Shown here: positions 1-8,387 of the stretch, in pieces | How positions within the stretch are numbered: the stretch's first letter is position 1 | Layout of the letters: each line of letters opens with the position of its first letter | Assembly: GCA_021404565.1 (NCBI GenBank) | Contig: JAAWWF010000026.1 | Location: 434,001-498,000, forward strand | Reading direction: 5' to 3' | Origin: Roseivirga sp. | GTDB lineage: Bacteria > Bacteroidota > Bacteroidia > Cytophagales > Cyclobacteriaceae | DNA: 64,000 bases | Notes under the pieces: generated by a model | The model's input: only the letters and a program-made list of their open reading frames with translations | What the model was told of the DNA's origin: nothing | The model's database searches: none | Program-made: the position numbers and the translations under genes

Positions 1-1543
1 TCTCTGACTCTCTCAGGGTAATGATCTTATCTCCTTTTTTCGAGATGATGTCTATGGGCCGTTCGTAGTAAGGTGCCTCCGAGCGGAAAAGCATCTCAGT
101 CTTCTTGCTCTTCAGATTATACTTACTCAGAAAAGGCCTGTCTCCCTCCGGAGAACCTCCTACACTGGAAAGGAACAAATTGTCTTTATCCATCATCAGC
201 ACATTCCAGCCATAATTATTTTTGACTGTCATGGGCGAACCCGGATCGGTATAGCGGTCTGAGGTAGAACGATTGACAATCACCTGACCGCCTGTTCCGG
301 GCTTGGAAGGATTGATCATAGTACGCTTGTCCAACCTTTTCGCCCACCAGCGTTCGTGTACCAGGGCTCTGTTATCATCTCCCCAGAGTATGTAAGAGTA
401 GCGAAGTTCGGTGGAGGCCAGTTTGGTTGGCTGTGCCGTAAAGGGAGCGTCCTGAATGTAAACCACATCACGCTCTTTGGTGTCTTTTTTCGGATCTCCA
501 CCATCTTTGGCTTCAGCCCAATATAAGCTTGCGGGCTTATCGGCTCTCCAGGTCATGCTGCGTGCACCCAGGCGGGTAGCATCAAAACCTTTAGGTCTTA
601 CCTCATCCAGGTCGATTTCTGCCATCAGCTTTACAAGCTTGCCTCCTGTATCCCAGACCTCATAGTTGAAAGGGAACCTGCTGCCGGGTACCAGGTAAGA
701 AAAGGGCTTTTGAATGGTTTGTACCAGAAGGTAATTGCCATCGGGTGAGGCGGTAAACCCTTTGATGATTTGTGGATCACCTACCTTAGTACTGTTGCCA
801 TTCAGGTCTACCATACGTAGTTGAACAGTGGTAAAATGCTCGAACAGCTCTTCGTCATAGGGGTTTTTGAGCAGATCCTGGTAGGTTCTTGAAGGCGCTA
901 CGGCTCCGGCAGTTTCCTGCAAAACTGGTCCCTTGGGAGCTGCGGGCCTTTCCGGCATAGCACCCCTGCCATCTTTAACAGTGCTCACAATCAGTCTCTG
1001 GTTATCCGGCATCCAGTCAAAGGCTGATACATAGGCATTATTCACAATGGCACCGGTAAGCTTTTTTGCACGCTTGCTGCTTACATCTGCCACCCAGAGC
1101 TCTATGCCGGTTGAGGTAGTGTTGGTAAAGGCAATTTTAGTTTCATCATTAGACCAGCTTACATTGCCAAGCTGTGGTTTTGAGGGCATTCCTGAAAAAG
1201 TGAATTCATCACCCGTAGCTACATTCCTCATGCGCAAGCCCGCCATGTGGCGTTGTCGGCTGCGGCCATTTGTAGCAGGGTTGATACGGCTACCGGCTAT
1301 TCTGAGTTCAGGGGCCGAGACCTCGTCTATACTCGGATATCCGGGACGCTCCATCAGCAGCATCCATTCGGCTTTAGAGTCTATACTCACTGATGGCGTA
1401 GAGGGCGCATCAATCAATTTGGCAATTACTTCCGGAGGTCTTTGGTAGCCTCCGTTGTCTTGCGCATATACATTCGTGGTCAGCAAAAACAGCACGAGTG
1501 CAGACGACAAGAGCAAACGGGAAATGTTCTTAGGGCTTGTCAT
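1..1543 (-). CDS. S9-family peptidase (prolyl oligopeptidase type), 5' part only
   Basis: The reading frame starts at an ATG at 1543 and is still open at the left window edge, so about 514 N-terminal residues are visible and the catalytic C-terminal half is missing. Residues 1-28 form a signal peptide ending in VYAQ, so the protein is exported. The mature N-terminus (GYQRPPEVIAKLIDAP) and the following text (MLLMERPGYPSIDE) are typical of the large S9 peptidases of Bacteroidota that resemble the chloroplast glutamyl endopeptidase: a beta-propeller followed by an alpha/beta-hydrolase domain. The visible part is the propeller. The hydrolase triad cannot be checked here. The family call comes from recognising the N-terminal pattern. 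Confidence 0.75.
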   Translation of the reverse strand, partial: MTSPKNISRLLLSSALVLFLLTTNVYAQDNGGYQRPPEVIAKLIDAPSTPSVSIDSKAEWMLLMERPGYPSIDEVSAPELRIAGSRINPATNGRSRQRHMAGLRMRNVATGDEFTFSGMPSKPQLGNVSWSNDETKIAFTNTTSTGIELWVADVSSKRAKKLTGAIVNNAYVSAFDWMPDNQRLIVSTVKDGRGAMPERPAAPKGPVLQETAGAVAPSRTYQDLLKNPYDEELFEHFTTVQLRMVDLNGNSTKVGDPQIIKGFTASPDGNYLLVQTIQKPFSYLVPGSRFPFNYEVWDTGGKLVKLMAEIDLDEVRPKGFDATRLGARSMTWRADKPASLYWAEAKDGGDPKKDTKERDVVYIQDAPFTAQPTKLASTELRYSYILWGDDNRALVHERWWAKRLDKRTMINPSKPGTGGQVIVNRSTSDRYTDPGSPMTVKNNYGWNVLMMDKDNLFLSSVGGSPEGDRPFLSKYNLKSKKTEMLFRSEAPYYERPIDIISKKGDKIITLRESE

Positions 1544-1638
1544 AGCTTTCAGTTTTATGAAGTACTGTGGAATCTATTTATACATGCCCGCAAATGCACC
1601 CTGAAATGAGAGGAGTGCTGCATTGAAGGGATGAAAGG

Positions 1639-2607
1639 TCAATTGAGGACAACATCCTGATAGTCACCAATCTTCTCCATGTCGATATGAATCATGTCAT
1701 CGCCCTTGTCTTCATAAATGGGAAGAAACTTCTTACCAAACACAATCTCTGAGTGAGTGTAGCTTGTGCGGTCATAAACATGCCGGGCATAGGTATCGTC
1801 AAAAGCCTTGAACATAGCAATGATTTCTACATCCTGAGCCTTCATGTCTTCGAGCGTCATGGCGTACAGGGGGCTGTTCTTTTCCAGAGGGTGTACGATG
1901 GTCCAACTCATAGAAAAGAAATTGATCTTATTGCGTTCCAGTTTAAGCCGCTCAAACACTCTTTTGTTTTCTTTATCCACCCACATGGAGGCAATCAAAT
2001 CAACTTCGGCTTCTATCAACTGGTTTTTACCCGAATGGGCAAAACGGAACATCAGACCATTCATCTCCTGGAACGGAGCGATGATGGCATTTTGGCTGTA
2101 TACCAGTCGTTTTCTGGGTCGGGAGAATCGGGCAAACATAATACCGGTGGCCAGGGCAAAACCCAGTAGCCCCATAAAAGACTCAATGGCCGCCAGAACA
2201 CTGACAAAGTCTGAGTTGGGACTCAGCTTACCAAAACCAACGGTGGTGATGGTTTGAGTACTGAAATAGAAGCTTTGAAAAAACCGACCTACCGAATCGC
2301 TGTCAGCGGCACCCTCAATGGTTCCGGGCCCGGCCAGAAAATAGAGCAAGGCAAAAATCAGATTGGTAATAAAGAAGAGCCCGGTAATCGTCAACAAAAA
2401 CCTTGACCAGCTAATGGAAATAAGCTCGTGATAGATGTCAAGAGATTCCCAGAAGTTGGAGCCATGCTTTTCTACATTGAATCCACCACCCTTATTGATA
2501 AGTCGTGTATCACGCGTATAAGCCTTATTTCCAAATCCCAGTTCACGACTTGCTTTGTCCTTCTTTGATTTTCGTCCGGTCTCCAGGGTCACTTTCATCC
2601 AGATCAA
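1639..2607 (-). CDS. Inward-rectifier-type potassium channel (KirBac-like)
   Basis: A 322-residue membrane protein with Kir-channel architecture. A cytoplasmic N-terminus is followed by TM1 (about residues 70-92), a pore loop with the selectivity filter TTVGFG (121-126), TM2 (about 135-159) and a long cytoplasmic domain. The filter is TVGFG rather than the commonest TVGYG; both occur in K+-selective channels. The cytoplasmic part has IRK-domain features (LMFRFAHSGKNQLIEAEVDL, and AMFKAFDDTYARHVYDRTSY near the gating region). Length matches bacterial Kir proteins. The start could also be the second Met (2598). It is divergent from the BlaI/M56 operon, and the operator array lies about 60 bp upstream of it, so shared regulation is possible but unproven. 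Confidence 0.88.
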   Translation of the reverse strand: MIWMKVTLETGRKSKKDKASRELGFGNKAYTRDTRLINKGGGFNVEKHGSNFWESLDIYHELISISWSRFLLTITGLFFITNLIFALLYFLAGPGTIEGAADSDSVGRFFQSFYFSTQTITTVGFGKLSPNSDFVSVLAAIESFMGLLGFALATGIMFARFSRPRKRLVYSQNAIIAPFQEMNGLMFRFAHSGKNQLIEAEVDLIASMWVDKENKRVFERLKLERNKINFFSMSWTIVHPLEKNSPLYAMTLEDMKAQDVEIIAMFKAFDDTYARHVYDRTSYTHSEIVFGKKFLPIYEDKGDDMIHIDMEKIGDYQDVVLN

Positions 2608-2664
2608 ATATATAAACCTGAGTTCGCTTATTCAACAGGCAACAGATCGGACTTTAAAACCTTC

Positions 2665-2680
2665 TACGAAGTTATTCGTA
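2665..2680. promoter_or_regulatory. Operator 1: TACGAA-N4-TTCGTA
   Basis: A perfect inverted repeat TACGAA GTTA TTCGTA, the first of three copies with centres 30 and 28 bp apart, ending seven bases before the -33-like TTTG. It has the dyad form expected for a BlaI/MecI-family repressor site, and the repressor gene lies in the operon just downstream. Binding is inferred. Confidence 0.6.
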
Positions 2681-2686
2681 AATAAA

Positions 2687-2718
2687 TTTGTTATTACGAA
2701 CAGCTTCGTATATACTTG
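2687..2718 (+). promoter_or_regulatory. Bacteroidota-type promoter of the BlaI/M56 operon
   Basis: A TTTG at 2687-2690 and TATACTTG at 2711-2718 (one mismatch to TAnnTTTG) are separated by 20 bp, the geometry of the primary-sigma promoters of Bacteroidota. Operator 2 occupies the last 16 bp of the spacer and operator 3 would cover the start of transcription, an arrangement suited to tight repression. The start site is predicted, not measured. Confidence 0.6.
2695..2710. promoter_or_regulatory. Operator 2: TACGAA-N4-TTCGTA inside the promoter spacer
   Basis: A perfect inverted repeat TACGAA CAGC TTCGTA that lies between the -33 and -7 elements. Its half-sites match operator 1 exactly while the 4-bp centre differs, so the half-sites appear to be what is conserved. 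Confidence 0.65.
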
Positions 2719-2722
2719 CATG

Positions 2723-2738
2723 TACGAAGATCATCGTA
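2723..2738. promoter_or_regulatory. Operator 3: TACGAA-N4-aTCGTA over the predicted start site
   Basis: A third copy of the dyad, TACGAA GATC ATCGTA, with one base different in the right half-site. It follows the -7 element by 4 bp and ends 9 bp before the ATG at 2748. Confidence 0.55.
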
Positions 2739-2747
2739 GATAGAATT

Positions 2748-3182
2748 ATGAAGATATTAATGACCCTTTTGTTGATTTTATTGATTGGCCCGGCTGCTGA
2801 AAATACCTCGGTAGAAACACAGCGCATCCTCGATGCCTGGATTACCACTCAAAACGATGGTTCAGACACTGCCGTGCGTCATTTCATTGATACCTACTAC
2901 AGCCCGGAGATGCTGAAGAAAATGAAGAATTACGAGGCTCATGTGAAGTTTTATAAGCAGATCATCAGCGAATTCGGAAAGGTTCAGAAAGTGATCTATG
3001 AAACTGAGAATGATACTGATGTGAAGCTCAAAGTACAGCTTTTAAAGGAGGCGACTCCGCTGGTTCCGGAGCCGACACCTGAAGAGATACTGGTGGTTGA
3101 GATTGATCTTGATCCTGAGAATAAGCAATACCTCAGTAAGGGACTGGGCATGGGAGCACTGATTTGTTATATAAAACGCTGA
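2748..3182 (+). CDS. Small exported protein of the BlaI/M56 operon, unknown function
   Basis: A 144-residue protein starting at the ATG at 2748. The frame is open further upstream, but that stretch is the operator region. An N-terminal hydrophobic segment (MKILMTLLLILLIGP) looks like a signal peptide or anchor. The rest is soluble, mostly helical at the N-terminus and acidic at the C-terminus (EEILVVEIDLDPE). A stretch around residues 35-70 (HFIDTYYSPEMLKKM) resembles the NTF2/SnoaL-like small proteins often found with M56 genes, but this is only a resemblance. It is the first gene of the operon and lies 6 bp before the TlpA-like gene. Its position behind three operators suggests that it is a repressed effector. 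Confidence 0.7.
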   Translation: MKILMTLLLILLIGPAAENTSVETQRILDAWITTQNDGSDTAVRHFIDTYYSPEMLKKMKNYEAHVKFYKQIISEFGKVQKVIYETENDTDVKLKVQLLKEATPLVPEPTPEEILVVEIDLDPENKQYLSKGLGMGALICYIKR

Positions 3183-3188
3183 TTAAGA

Positions 3189-4370
3189 ATGTTAACGAAC
3201 TCAAAATATCGAAGAATCATGGTTGGTTTAATCCTGCTGGTCACAGGGTTGCCATTTTCTAAGGCTCAGGAGCTTACTGATCCCCTGGAGATTTTAAACA
3301 GGGCAACAGCTGCCTGTAAGCAGCTCGAATTTATCGAGTATACCTCCGTTTATGATCAGGGAAGTTTGCAGGTTCAGGCTCAGGTAATTCACCAGAAAGC
3401 TGATGTTGCCGATGTGGGCTTTGGCAAGGCCAAGGTGCTTGTGAGAGGAGATAGAGTCATGGGCGAGGAAATTCAACCTTTTGAGTTTTCTTATGACGGT
3501 GGTGCTTTCAAGTTTCATGAGCCGGGCAATGGAGAGATAAAGGTTATTAAGGAACCGACTCCACGGGCAGTGGGCAGAACTCTTGGTTTATTCTATTACG
3601 CTATGGTAAAACACTACCTCACAAATGACAAGGGGCTTGATTTTCTATTTGAGCGTGAGGTAGAATACGGTGGTATTGAAGAGGTAAATGGCAAGCCCGC
3701 TATTCGGCTGGATGTTAGCTCCAATATGGCAGGACCCAATGGTGGTGAGTCGGTCATGCGTACCTTTCAATGGTATCTCGATAGTGAAAGCTATCTGCCC
3801 GTTAAACGAGTGGTTGGCACGGTTACGAATTCTATGGTGATGAACAACCAAAACCTGATAAACGATCAGATAATCTTTGATATTAATGCCGATGAGTCTT
3901 ATGCTGAAACAGCAATTACCGGCCTGGAGGCTAAAACAGAGGGTCTTTTGGCGATAGGTTCAAAGTTTCCCGACTTTCTGCTTCAGGAGGCCAACGGCCC
4001 GGAGCGAAGCTTGCAGGATGTAAGTGGCAAGGTTACAATCATTGACTTTTGGGGTACATGGTGTGCTCCTTGTCTGCAGGCCATGCCAGACCTTCAGGAA
4101 CTTTATGATACCTATCAGGAACAAGGGTTGAATGTGGTAGGCATTTCAGTAAACGATAAGCCTGGCAAACCAGAGAAATTCATAGAGAAGAAGGGCTATG
4201 GTTATCAGTTCCTGGTACAAGGCGATGGCCTTGCCGGAGAATTGAAGATTGATACCTTTCCTACTGTGTATATTGTAGACAGTGAAGGCATCATTCTTCA
4301 TGCCGAAAAAGGAAGAAGAGCTGAGGCGAAAGCTGCTTTTAAGACAATTATTGAAAGAAATTTAAACTAA
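3189..4370 (+). CDS. Exported TlpA-like thiol-disulfide oxidoreductase with N-terminal LolA/DUF2092-like domain
   Basis: A 393-residue protein. It has a signal peptide (about 1-26, ending SKAQ), a beta-rich N-terminal domain (about 30-240) that resembles the DUF2092/LolA-like lipoprotein-carrier fold, and a C-terminal thioredoxin-fold domain of the TlpA/ResA type (about 255-393) with the active site WCAPC (291-295) and the cis-proline region DTFPTVYIVD. It should act in the periplasm, reducing or rearranging disulfides. It lies 6 bp before blaI in the same operon, so the BlaI/M56 switch probably controls it. The two-domain layout is common in Bacteroidota; the substrate is unknown. Confidence 0.85.
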   Translation: MLTNSKYRRIMVGLILLVTGLPFSKAQELTDPLEILNRATAACKQLEFIEYTSVYDQGSLQVQAQVIHQKADVADVGFGKAKVLVRGDRVMGEEIQPFEFSYDGGAFKFHEPGNGEIKVIKEPTPRAVGRTLGLFYYAMVKHYLTNDKGLDFLFEREVEYGGIEEVNGKPAIRLDVSSNMAGPNGGESVMRTFQWYLDSESYLPVKRVVGTVTNSMVMNNQNLINDQIIFDINADESYAETAITGLEAKTEGLLAIGSKFPDFLLQEANGPERSLQDVSGKVTIIDFWGTWCAPCLQAMPDLQELYDTYQEQGLNVVGISVNDKPGKPEKFIEKKGYGYQFLVQGDGLAGELKIDTFPTVYIVDSEGIILHAEKGRRAEAKAAFKTIIERNLN

Positions 4371-4376
4371 GAGATC

Positions 4377-4754
4377 ATGATAGATAAGCCGACCGAATCG
4401 GAGCTTGAAATATTAAAAGTGCTATGGTCTGAGGGTCCCTCTACCGTGAGGGATGTGAATAATGCACTCAATATGATCAGGGAGATTGGCTATACCACCA
4501 CCTTAAAAATTATGCAAATCATGACCCAAAAAGGTAGTGTACAGCGCGATGAGACCTCGCGTACACATATATACAGTGCGGCTGTGAAAGAGGCAGAGAT
4601 CAAAGATGCCATGATTGATCGGTTGATGGATACTGCATTTTCAGGATCAGCATCTCAGCTGGTGATGCAGGCTCTGGGAAGAGGCAAAACGAGCCCTCAG
4701 GAGCTTGAGAAGATAAAAGCCCTGATTGAAAAAATGGAAGGGGGTGAATCATGA
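4377..4754 (+). CDS. BlaI/MecI/CopY-family transcriptional repressor
   Basis: A 125-residue winged-helix protein. The N-terminus (PTESELEILKVLWSEGPSTV) is the classic BlaI/MecI start, followed by the recognition helix (IGYTTTLKIMQIM) and a C-terminal dimerisation helix. In the family, such repressors bind dyads and are cleaved or released after an M56 membrane protease senses a signal. The gene overlaps the M56 gene by 4 bp (ATGA), so the two are translationally coupled. The three TACGAA-N4-TTCGTA dyads upstream of the operon are its most likely targets. Confidence 0.92.
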   Translation: MIDKPTESELEILKVLWSEGPSTVRDVNNALNMIREIGYTTTLKIMQIMTQKGSVQRDETSRTHIYSAAVKEAEIKDAMIDRLMDTAFSGSASQLVMQALGRGKTSPQELEKIKALIEKMEGGES

Positions 4755-7069
4755 TGTTTTTCTCAGAAGAAGTTATCCGTTCTTTGGGGCTTACACTCCT
4801 TGATTCTCTTTGGCAGGGTGCCGTATTGCTTTTTATATGCGGAGGAGTCCTTTGGCTGCTTCGTAACAAAAGCTCGAGACTCCGCTATTATGTGGTGCTC
4901 TCAGGCCTGCTCGCCTTGCCTGTTTTGGGTGTAATTACGTTTTCAGATCATCATCAGGCGGATGACACAGAAATTACTCTCAGTTCAGAAGGCCAACTGG
5001 TCAGTGGTGAGGCAGTGCTTATGGCTGGAGATAGTGTGTTACCTGATTCAGCACTGAGTATGGTTGACCAGTGGCATCAATGGGCACAATCAAATGCTGC
5101 CTATATCAGTCTGATCTGGGCTTTGGGTTTTGCTCTGTTCACTTTCAGGCTCAGTGGTGGCTTTTATATGGTGCATAAGCTCAAAAGAAACTCTCAGGAG
5201 CCTGTTGATGACTACTGGGTTTCGAAGATCGCAGAAATGTGCACCCAGCTCAAAATCAGACTTCCCGTGGAGCTAAGGCAGTCAGCCAGACTCACCTCGC
5301 CCATTGTACTTGGCTACCTGAAGCCCATGGTTATTTTCCCTATTGGTCTGTTGCAGGGGTTACCGACCGATCAGGTGGAAGCTATTTTATTACATGAATT
5401 GGCCCATATAAAGCGATTTGACTATTTGTTGAATGTACTGGTGAGTCTGTTACAGGTGGTGTTCTTTTACCATCCGGCCTATTGGTGGTTGCAAAGTCAG
5501 CTAGACAGCGAGCGGGAATATAGCTGTGATGATTTGGTGCTTCATCAAACTGGGAACAGCCTTTCACTGATCAAGGCGCTTGCTGCGGTCAGAGAGTTTC
5601 AAATTAAGAGCCATTCACCGGCTTTGGCCTTTGCCGGCCAGAAAAATCAATTGTTAAAACGTGTAGAAAGAATTATGAAAAAGAAGACCAGAACAAATTG
5701 GTTGGGAGGACTTATTTCAATGTCCGTTTTATTACTCAGCTTTTTTCTGATGAGTTACCAATCCAAAGACGGTAGCCAGGACACTAAAAAGGCTAATGAG
5801 CCGATTGTTGATTCAACAAAAACGCTAAAAACCTACTTTGAGCCACTTGAATGGAAATATGATACAGATTCAGTGAAATTTTCAACCCTGGAATGGAGAA
5901 GTGGAGCAATGTCCGATCAGGATACTTTGACGGTTGAAAAAGCATTATTGAATTTGCTCGATCCGGAACAGAATGGTCTTTTGCTGGAAATGGATGGAAA
6001 GGGCAACCTGATCTCGGTCAAGAAAGATGGCAAAGAGCTAGCGGGGGATGATTTAAAAATTTACAAAACAGCCCATGTCAAGCTCAAGCAGTATATCAAA
6101 AACGAAAAGGCTTTGAGTGAATCGATGCGAACGCTTGAGGTGCGTCTTCATGAAAGAGAGCGAGCTCTGGATGAGCTCAGAAGCAGGGAAAGAGCCCTCG
6201 AAGAGGAGCTGGCAGAGTCTCAAATGGACTACAATCGCCTCAAGACGCTCGAACTATACGAAAGGGAGCTCCAGGAACTTCAGAAGAGGGCTGCAGAACA
6301 GTACGATAAGGAAGGCTCAAAGGCAGTGCTGGTTGAGGAATTGCGATCGAGGGAAAAGGCTTTACTGGAGTATACAGAGTTTATAAAACGATATAATAAC
6401 ATTACAGAAGAGTTTAAAGCACTCAGCAGGCAACAGGAGCAGGCTCAGAGTCAAACGACAAAAGACCTGCTGCGGGAGTATGAAATTTTAATAACCGAGC
6501 TGAGAAGGAGAAATGTGATCGCCCCGGTGAAATTTGAGTTCACGGATAATACGCATGGACAACGAATGGCAGCAGAGCAGATTGCCAGGCACAGTCTGTC
6601 ACAGCAGAAGCCTTTAATTGTGGTAGATAATAAAGTGTATAAAGACTGGACATTCACTGATCTGGATAAAATTGACGCTGGCAGAAAAATTGAGTCTATG
6701 GATATACGTAAGGATGATATTCCGGCAGAATATAAAAAGCTCATGAAAGGAAGGGATGTGTTTGTGCGAATAGTGACCTCACAGGGAAAAAAGGGTTATC
6801 AGCGACCCAAAGTCGACCTGATACAAAATAGCGCTGATAAACGATTTGAACTTGAACGGGAAGAAGCTTTCGCAAAAACAATGTTGAACTCACTGGAGAC
6901 CGAGGGCTTACTCACCAATGGTTGGAAAGGACTTGAGTTGTCAACCGATAGCTTCTTGATCAATGATAAGAAGCAATCGAAAAAGCTGCTGAAAAAATAC
7001 CTGAAACTTTATGAAGAAGTTACAGGCCGGCCATTGGCCAAAGGCAAAACCATAGAGCTTCAGGAGTAG
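4751..7069 (+). CDS. M56-family (BlaR1/MecR1-type) membrane metalloprotease sensor with long coiled-coil periplasmic region
   Basis: A 772-residue protein. An N-terminal M56 protease domain has several TM segments (about 13-37, 48-64, 118-138) and the zinc site HELAH (215-219), with a further acidic ligand region (SEREYSCDD, about 254-262). A last TM (about 322-343, WLGGLISMSVLLLSFFLMSY) leads into a large extracytoplasmic part. That part has no penicillin-binding domain: it contains a charged coiled coil (about 400-580), a degenerate TonB-plug-like stretch (PLIVVDNKVYKDW..., about 620-675) and a C-terminal domain ending KYLKLYEEVTGRP. The signal is therefore unlikely to be a beta-lactam. It is coupled to blaI upstream and is followed by a terminator. 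Confidence 0.9.
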   Translation: MMFFSEEVIRSLGLTLLDSLWQGAVLLFICGGVLWLLRNKSSRLRYYVVLSGLLALPVLGVITFSDHHQADDTEITLSSEGQLVSGEAVLMAGDSVLPDSALSMVDQWHQWAQSNAAYISLIWALGFALFTFRLSGGFYMVHKLKRNSQEPVDDYWVSKIAEMCTQLKIRLPVELRQSARLTSPIVLGYLKPMVIFPIGLLQGLPTDQVEAILLHELAHIKRFDYLLNVLVSLLQVVFFYHPAYWWLQSQLDSEREYSCDDLVLHQTGNSLSLIKALAAVREFQIKSHSPALAFAGQKNQLLKRVERIMKKKTRTNWLGGLISMSVLLLSFFLMSYQSKDGSQDTKKANEPIVDSTKTLKTYFEPLEWKYDTDSVKFSTLEWRSGAMSDQDTLTVEKALLNLLDPEQNGLLLEMDGKGNLISVKKDGKELAGDDLKIYKTAHVKLKQYIKNEKALSESMRTLEVRLHERERALDELRSRERALEEELAESQMDYNRLKTLELYERELQELQKRAAEQYDKEGSKAVLVEELRSREKALLEYTEFIKRYNNITEEFKALSRQQEQAQSQTTKDLLREYEILITELRRRNVIAPVKFEFTDNTHGQRMAAEQIARHSLSQQKPLIVVDNKVYKDWTFTDLDKIDAGRKIESMDIRKDDIPAEYKKLMKGRDVFVRIVTSQGKKGYQRPKVDLIQNSADKRFELEREEAFAKTMLNSLETEGLLTNGWKGLELSTDSFLINDKKQSKKLLKKYLKLYEEVTGRPLAKGKTIELQE

Positions 7070-7090
7070 TCTCTAAGGTGTTTTCTATCC

Positions 7091-7124
7091 AAGCCATTCC
7101 GCTATCAGCGGAATGGCTTTTCTT
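7091..7124 (+). terminator. Rho-independent terminator after the BlaI/M56 operon
   Basis: A perfect 13-bp stem (7091-7103 with 7107-7119) around a 3-base loop, followed by TTCTTT. It lies 22 bp after the M56 stop codon. Confidence 0.85.
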
Positions 7125-7170
7125 TGGTTAAAAGGGTTTATACTGCTCCATGCAGTATTTTGAGTGCCAT

Positions 7171-7184
7171 TACCAGCAGTGGTA
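7171..7184. promoter_or_regulatory. Palindrome TACCA-N4-TGGTA upstream of the AraC gene
   Basis: The dyad TACCA GCAG TGGTA lies 66 bp before the AraC-regulator start. The same dyad recurs upstream of the next gene at 8305-8318, so this is a candidate operator read by the AraC protein (autoregulation). Inferred from recurrence. Confidence 0.5.
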
Positions 7185-7249
7185 CTTATCATAAGCGGAT
7201 TGGCCGGCTTTCATTCCGGACTTTGTATATTATTTGAAAGCGTTGCGAT

Positions 7250-8302
7250 ATGGACCTTTTACCATTCCTGATTTTCAGTGGTTGTCTTTGTGCCGGAGTC
7301 TTTTCGGTCACACTTTTGGTATCAAAAACCAATCAATTTGCCAACCGGTTTTTGGCAGCCATCATTGTTGCGCTTGGCATCAACCTCGTCATGTCTTGGG
7401 CCTTGTCTCAATCATACTTTAATCAGTTTCCCTGGTTGCATTTACTGCCTTATGGCATTGGGTTTGGGCTGGGGCCACTCATTTACTTTTACATCATGTC
7501 ACTCGCTTCGAATCAGCAGCTTAACTATTGGCATTTGCTCTGGATCCTGGCAGATTATGTTCACAGTATATATCATTGGATTTATGGACGGGTTTTTCCT
7601 GATCACCTGCTGCACGAAATAGTAGATAAGCTTGGGTCCCTGTCCTTGATTGTGATTGCCTGTTATCTGTGGATTTCCAGAAAAGTAATTTTGCAATATC
7701 AGGCCGAACTGAGGCAAAAGCTTTCCAATATAGAGCAACAGACACTCAACTGGTTAAATCAGTTTTCGATGATACTACTGGGCACCATGCTTATGGCACT
7801 CGTTCACTGGGTGCTGGTTTTTACAACAGACCTGAATGTAAACAGTCAATTGGTCGCTCCCTCAGTTTTTGTTATTGTGATTTATTGGCTGGGGATCGGT
7901 GGCCTCCGGCAGCCAGAAATTGTGGCCAGAGGATTCACAAAGGCAAAGCAGACAAAGCAAGGTCAGCAATCTGAAATTCATCTCGATTTGCTTGTCCAAA
8001 GCATGGAGAAAGAAAAACTCTACCTGCTCAATGATCTCAATGTGCGTTACCTTGAAGACAAACTGAATCTTACGGCAAAGCAGATCTCCGAAGCCCTCAA
8101 TCAGGGTTTAGGCAAGAATTTTTACTCCTTTATCAATGAATACCGTGTGGAAGAGTTCAAGTCCAGGGTGGCCACAAAACACCACCTTACAATGGTCGGT
8201 ATCGCGTTGGAATGTGGCTTTAGCTCAAAAACAACTTTCCAGCGGGTGTTCAAAGAAATGACCGGCATGCGTCCGTCCGAATACCTGAAATCCAGTAGAT
8301 GA
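7250..8302 (+). CDS. AraC-family transcriptional regulator with membrane-spanning N-terminus
   Basis: A 350-residue protein. About the first 220 residues hold six or seven hydrophobic segments, starting with LLPFLIFSGCLCAGVFSVTLL. The C-terminus (about 245-350) is a double helix-turn-helix AraC domain ending in the signature GFSSKTTFQRVFKEMTGMRP. This membrane-anchored AraC layout is common in Bacteroidota and implies sensing in or at the membrane with DNA binding in the cytoplasm. The start ATG at 7250 gives a good N-terminal TM. The serine hydrolase gene follows in the same direction after 85 bp and is probably the target. Confidence 0.88.
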   Translation: MDLLPFLIFSGCLCAGVFSVTLLVSKTNQFANRFLAAIIVALGINLVMSWALSQSYFNQFPWLHLLPYGIGFGLGPLIYFYIMSLASNQQLNYWHLLWILADYVHSIYHWIYGRVFPDHLLHEIVDKLGSLSLIVIACYLWISRKVILQYQAELRQKLSNIEQQTLNWLNQFSMILLGTMLMALVHWVLVFTTDLNVNSQLVAPSVFVIVIYWLGIGGLRQPEIVARGFTKAKQTKQGQQSEIHLDLLVQSMEKEKLYLLNDLNVRYLEDKLNLTAKQISEALNQGLGKNFYSFINEYRVEEFKSRVATKHHLTMVGIALECGFSSKTTFQRVFKEMTGMRPSEYLKSSR

Positions 8303-8304
8303 GG

Positions 8305-8318
8305 TACCATTGCTGGTA
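8305..8318. promoter_or_regulatory. Palindrome TACCA-N4-TGGTA upstream of the serine hydrolase gene
   Basis: The dyad TACCA TTGC TGGTA begins 3 bp after the AraC stop codon and 83 bp before the hydrolase start. Its half-sites equal those of 7171-7184 while the centres differ. Candidate site through which the AraC regulator controls the hydrolase. Confidence 0.5.
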
Positions 8319-8387
8319 TTGGGCCATCAAATCGAATGAGATCTTCGTTGATCAGGACTTTTAAGCGTCTATTGATGAAAAAAAGTC

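Noticed and set aside
1753-2257. Two overlapping plus-strand frames inside the Kir gene
   Set aside because: Antisense shadows of a well-supported channel gene; no signal, domain or start support.
4377-7069. Beta-lactam resistance locus (BlaI/BlaR1)
   Set aside because: The M56 protein has no penicillin-binding domain and no beta-lactamase is in the operon; the serine hydrolase at 8388 has its own regulator.
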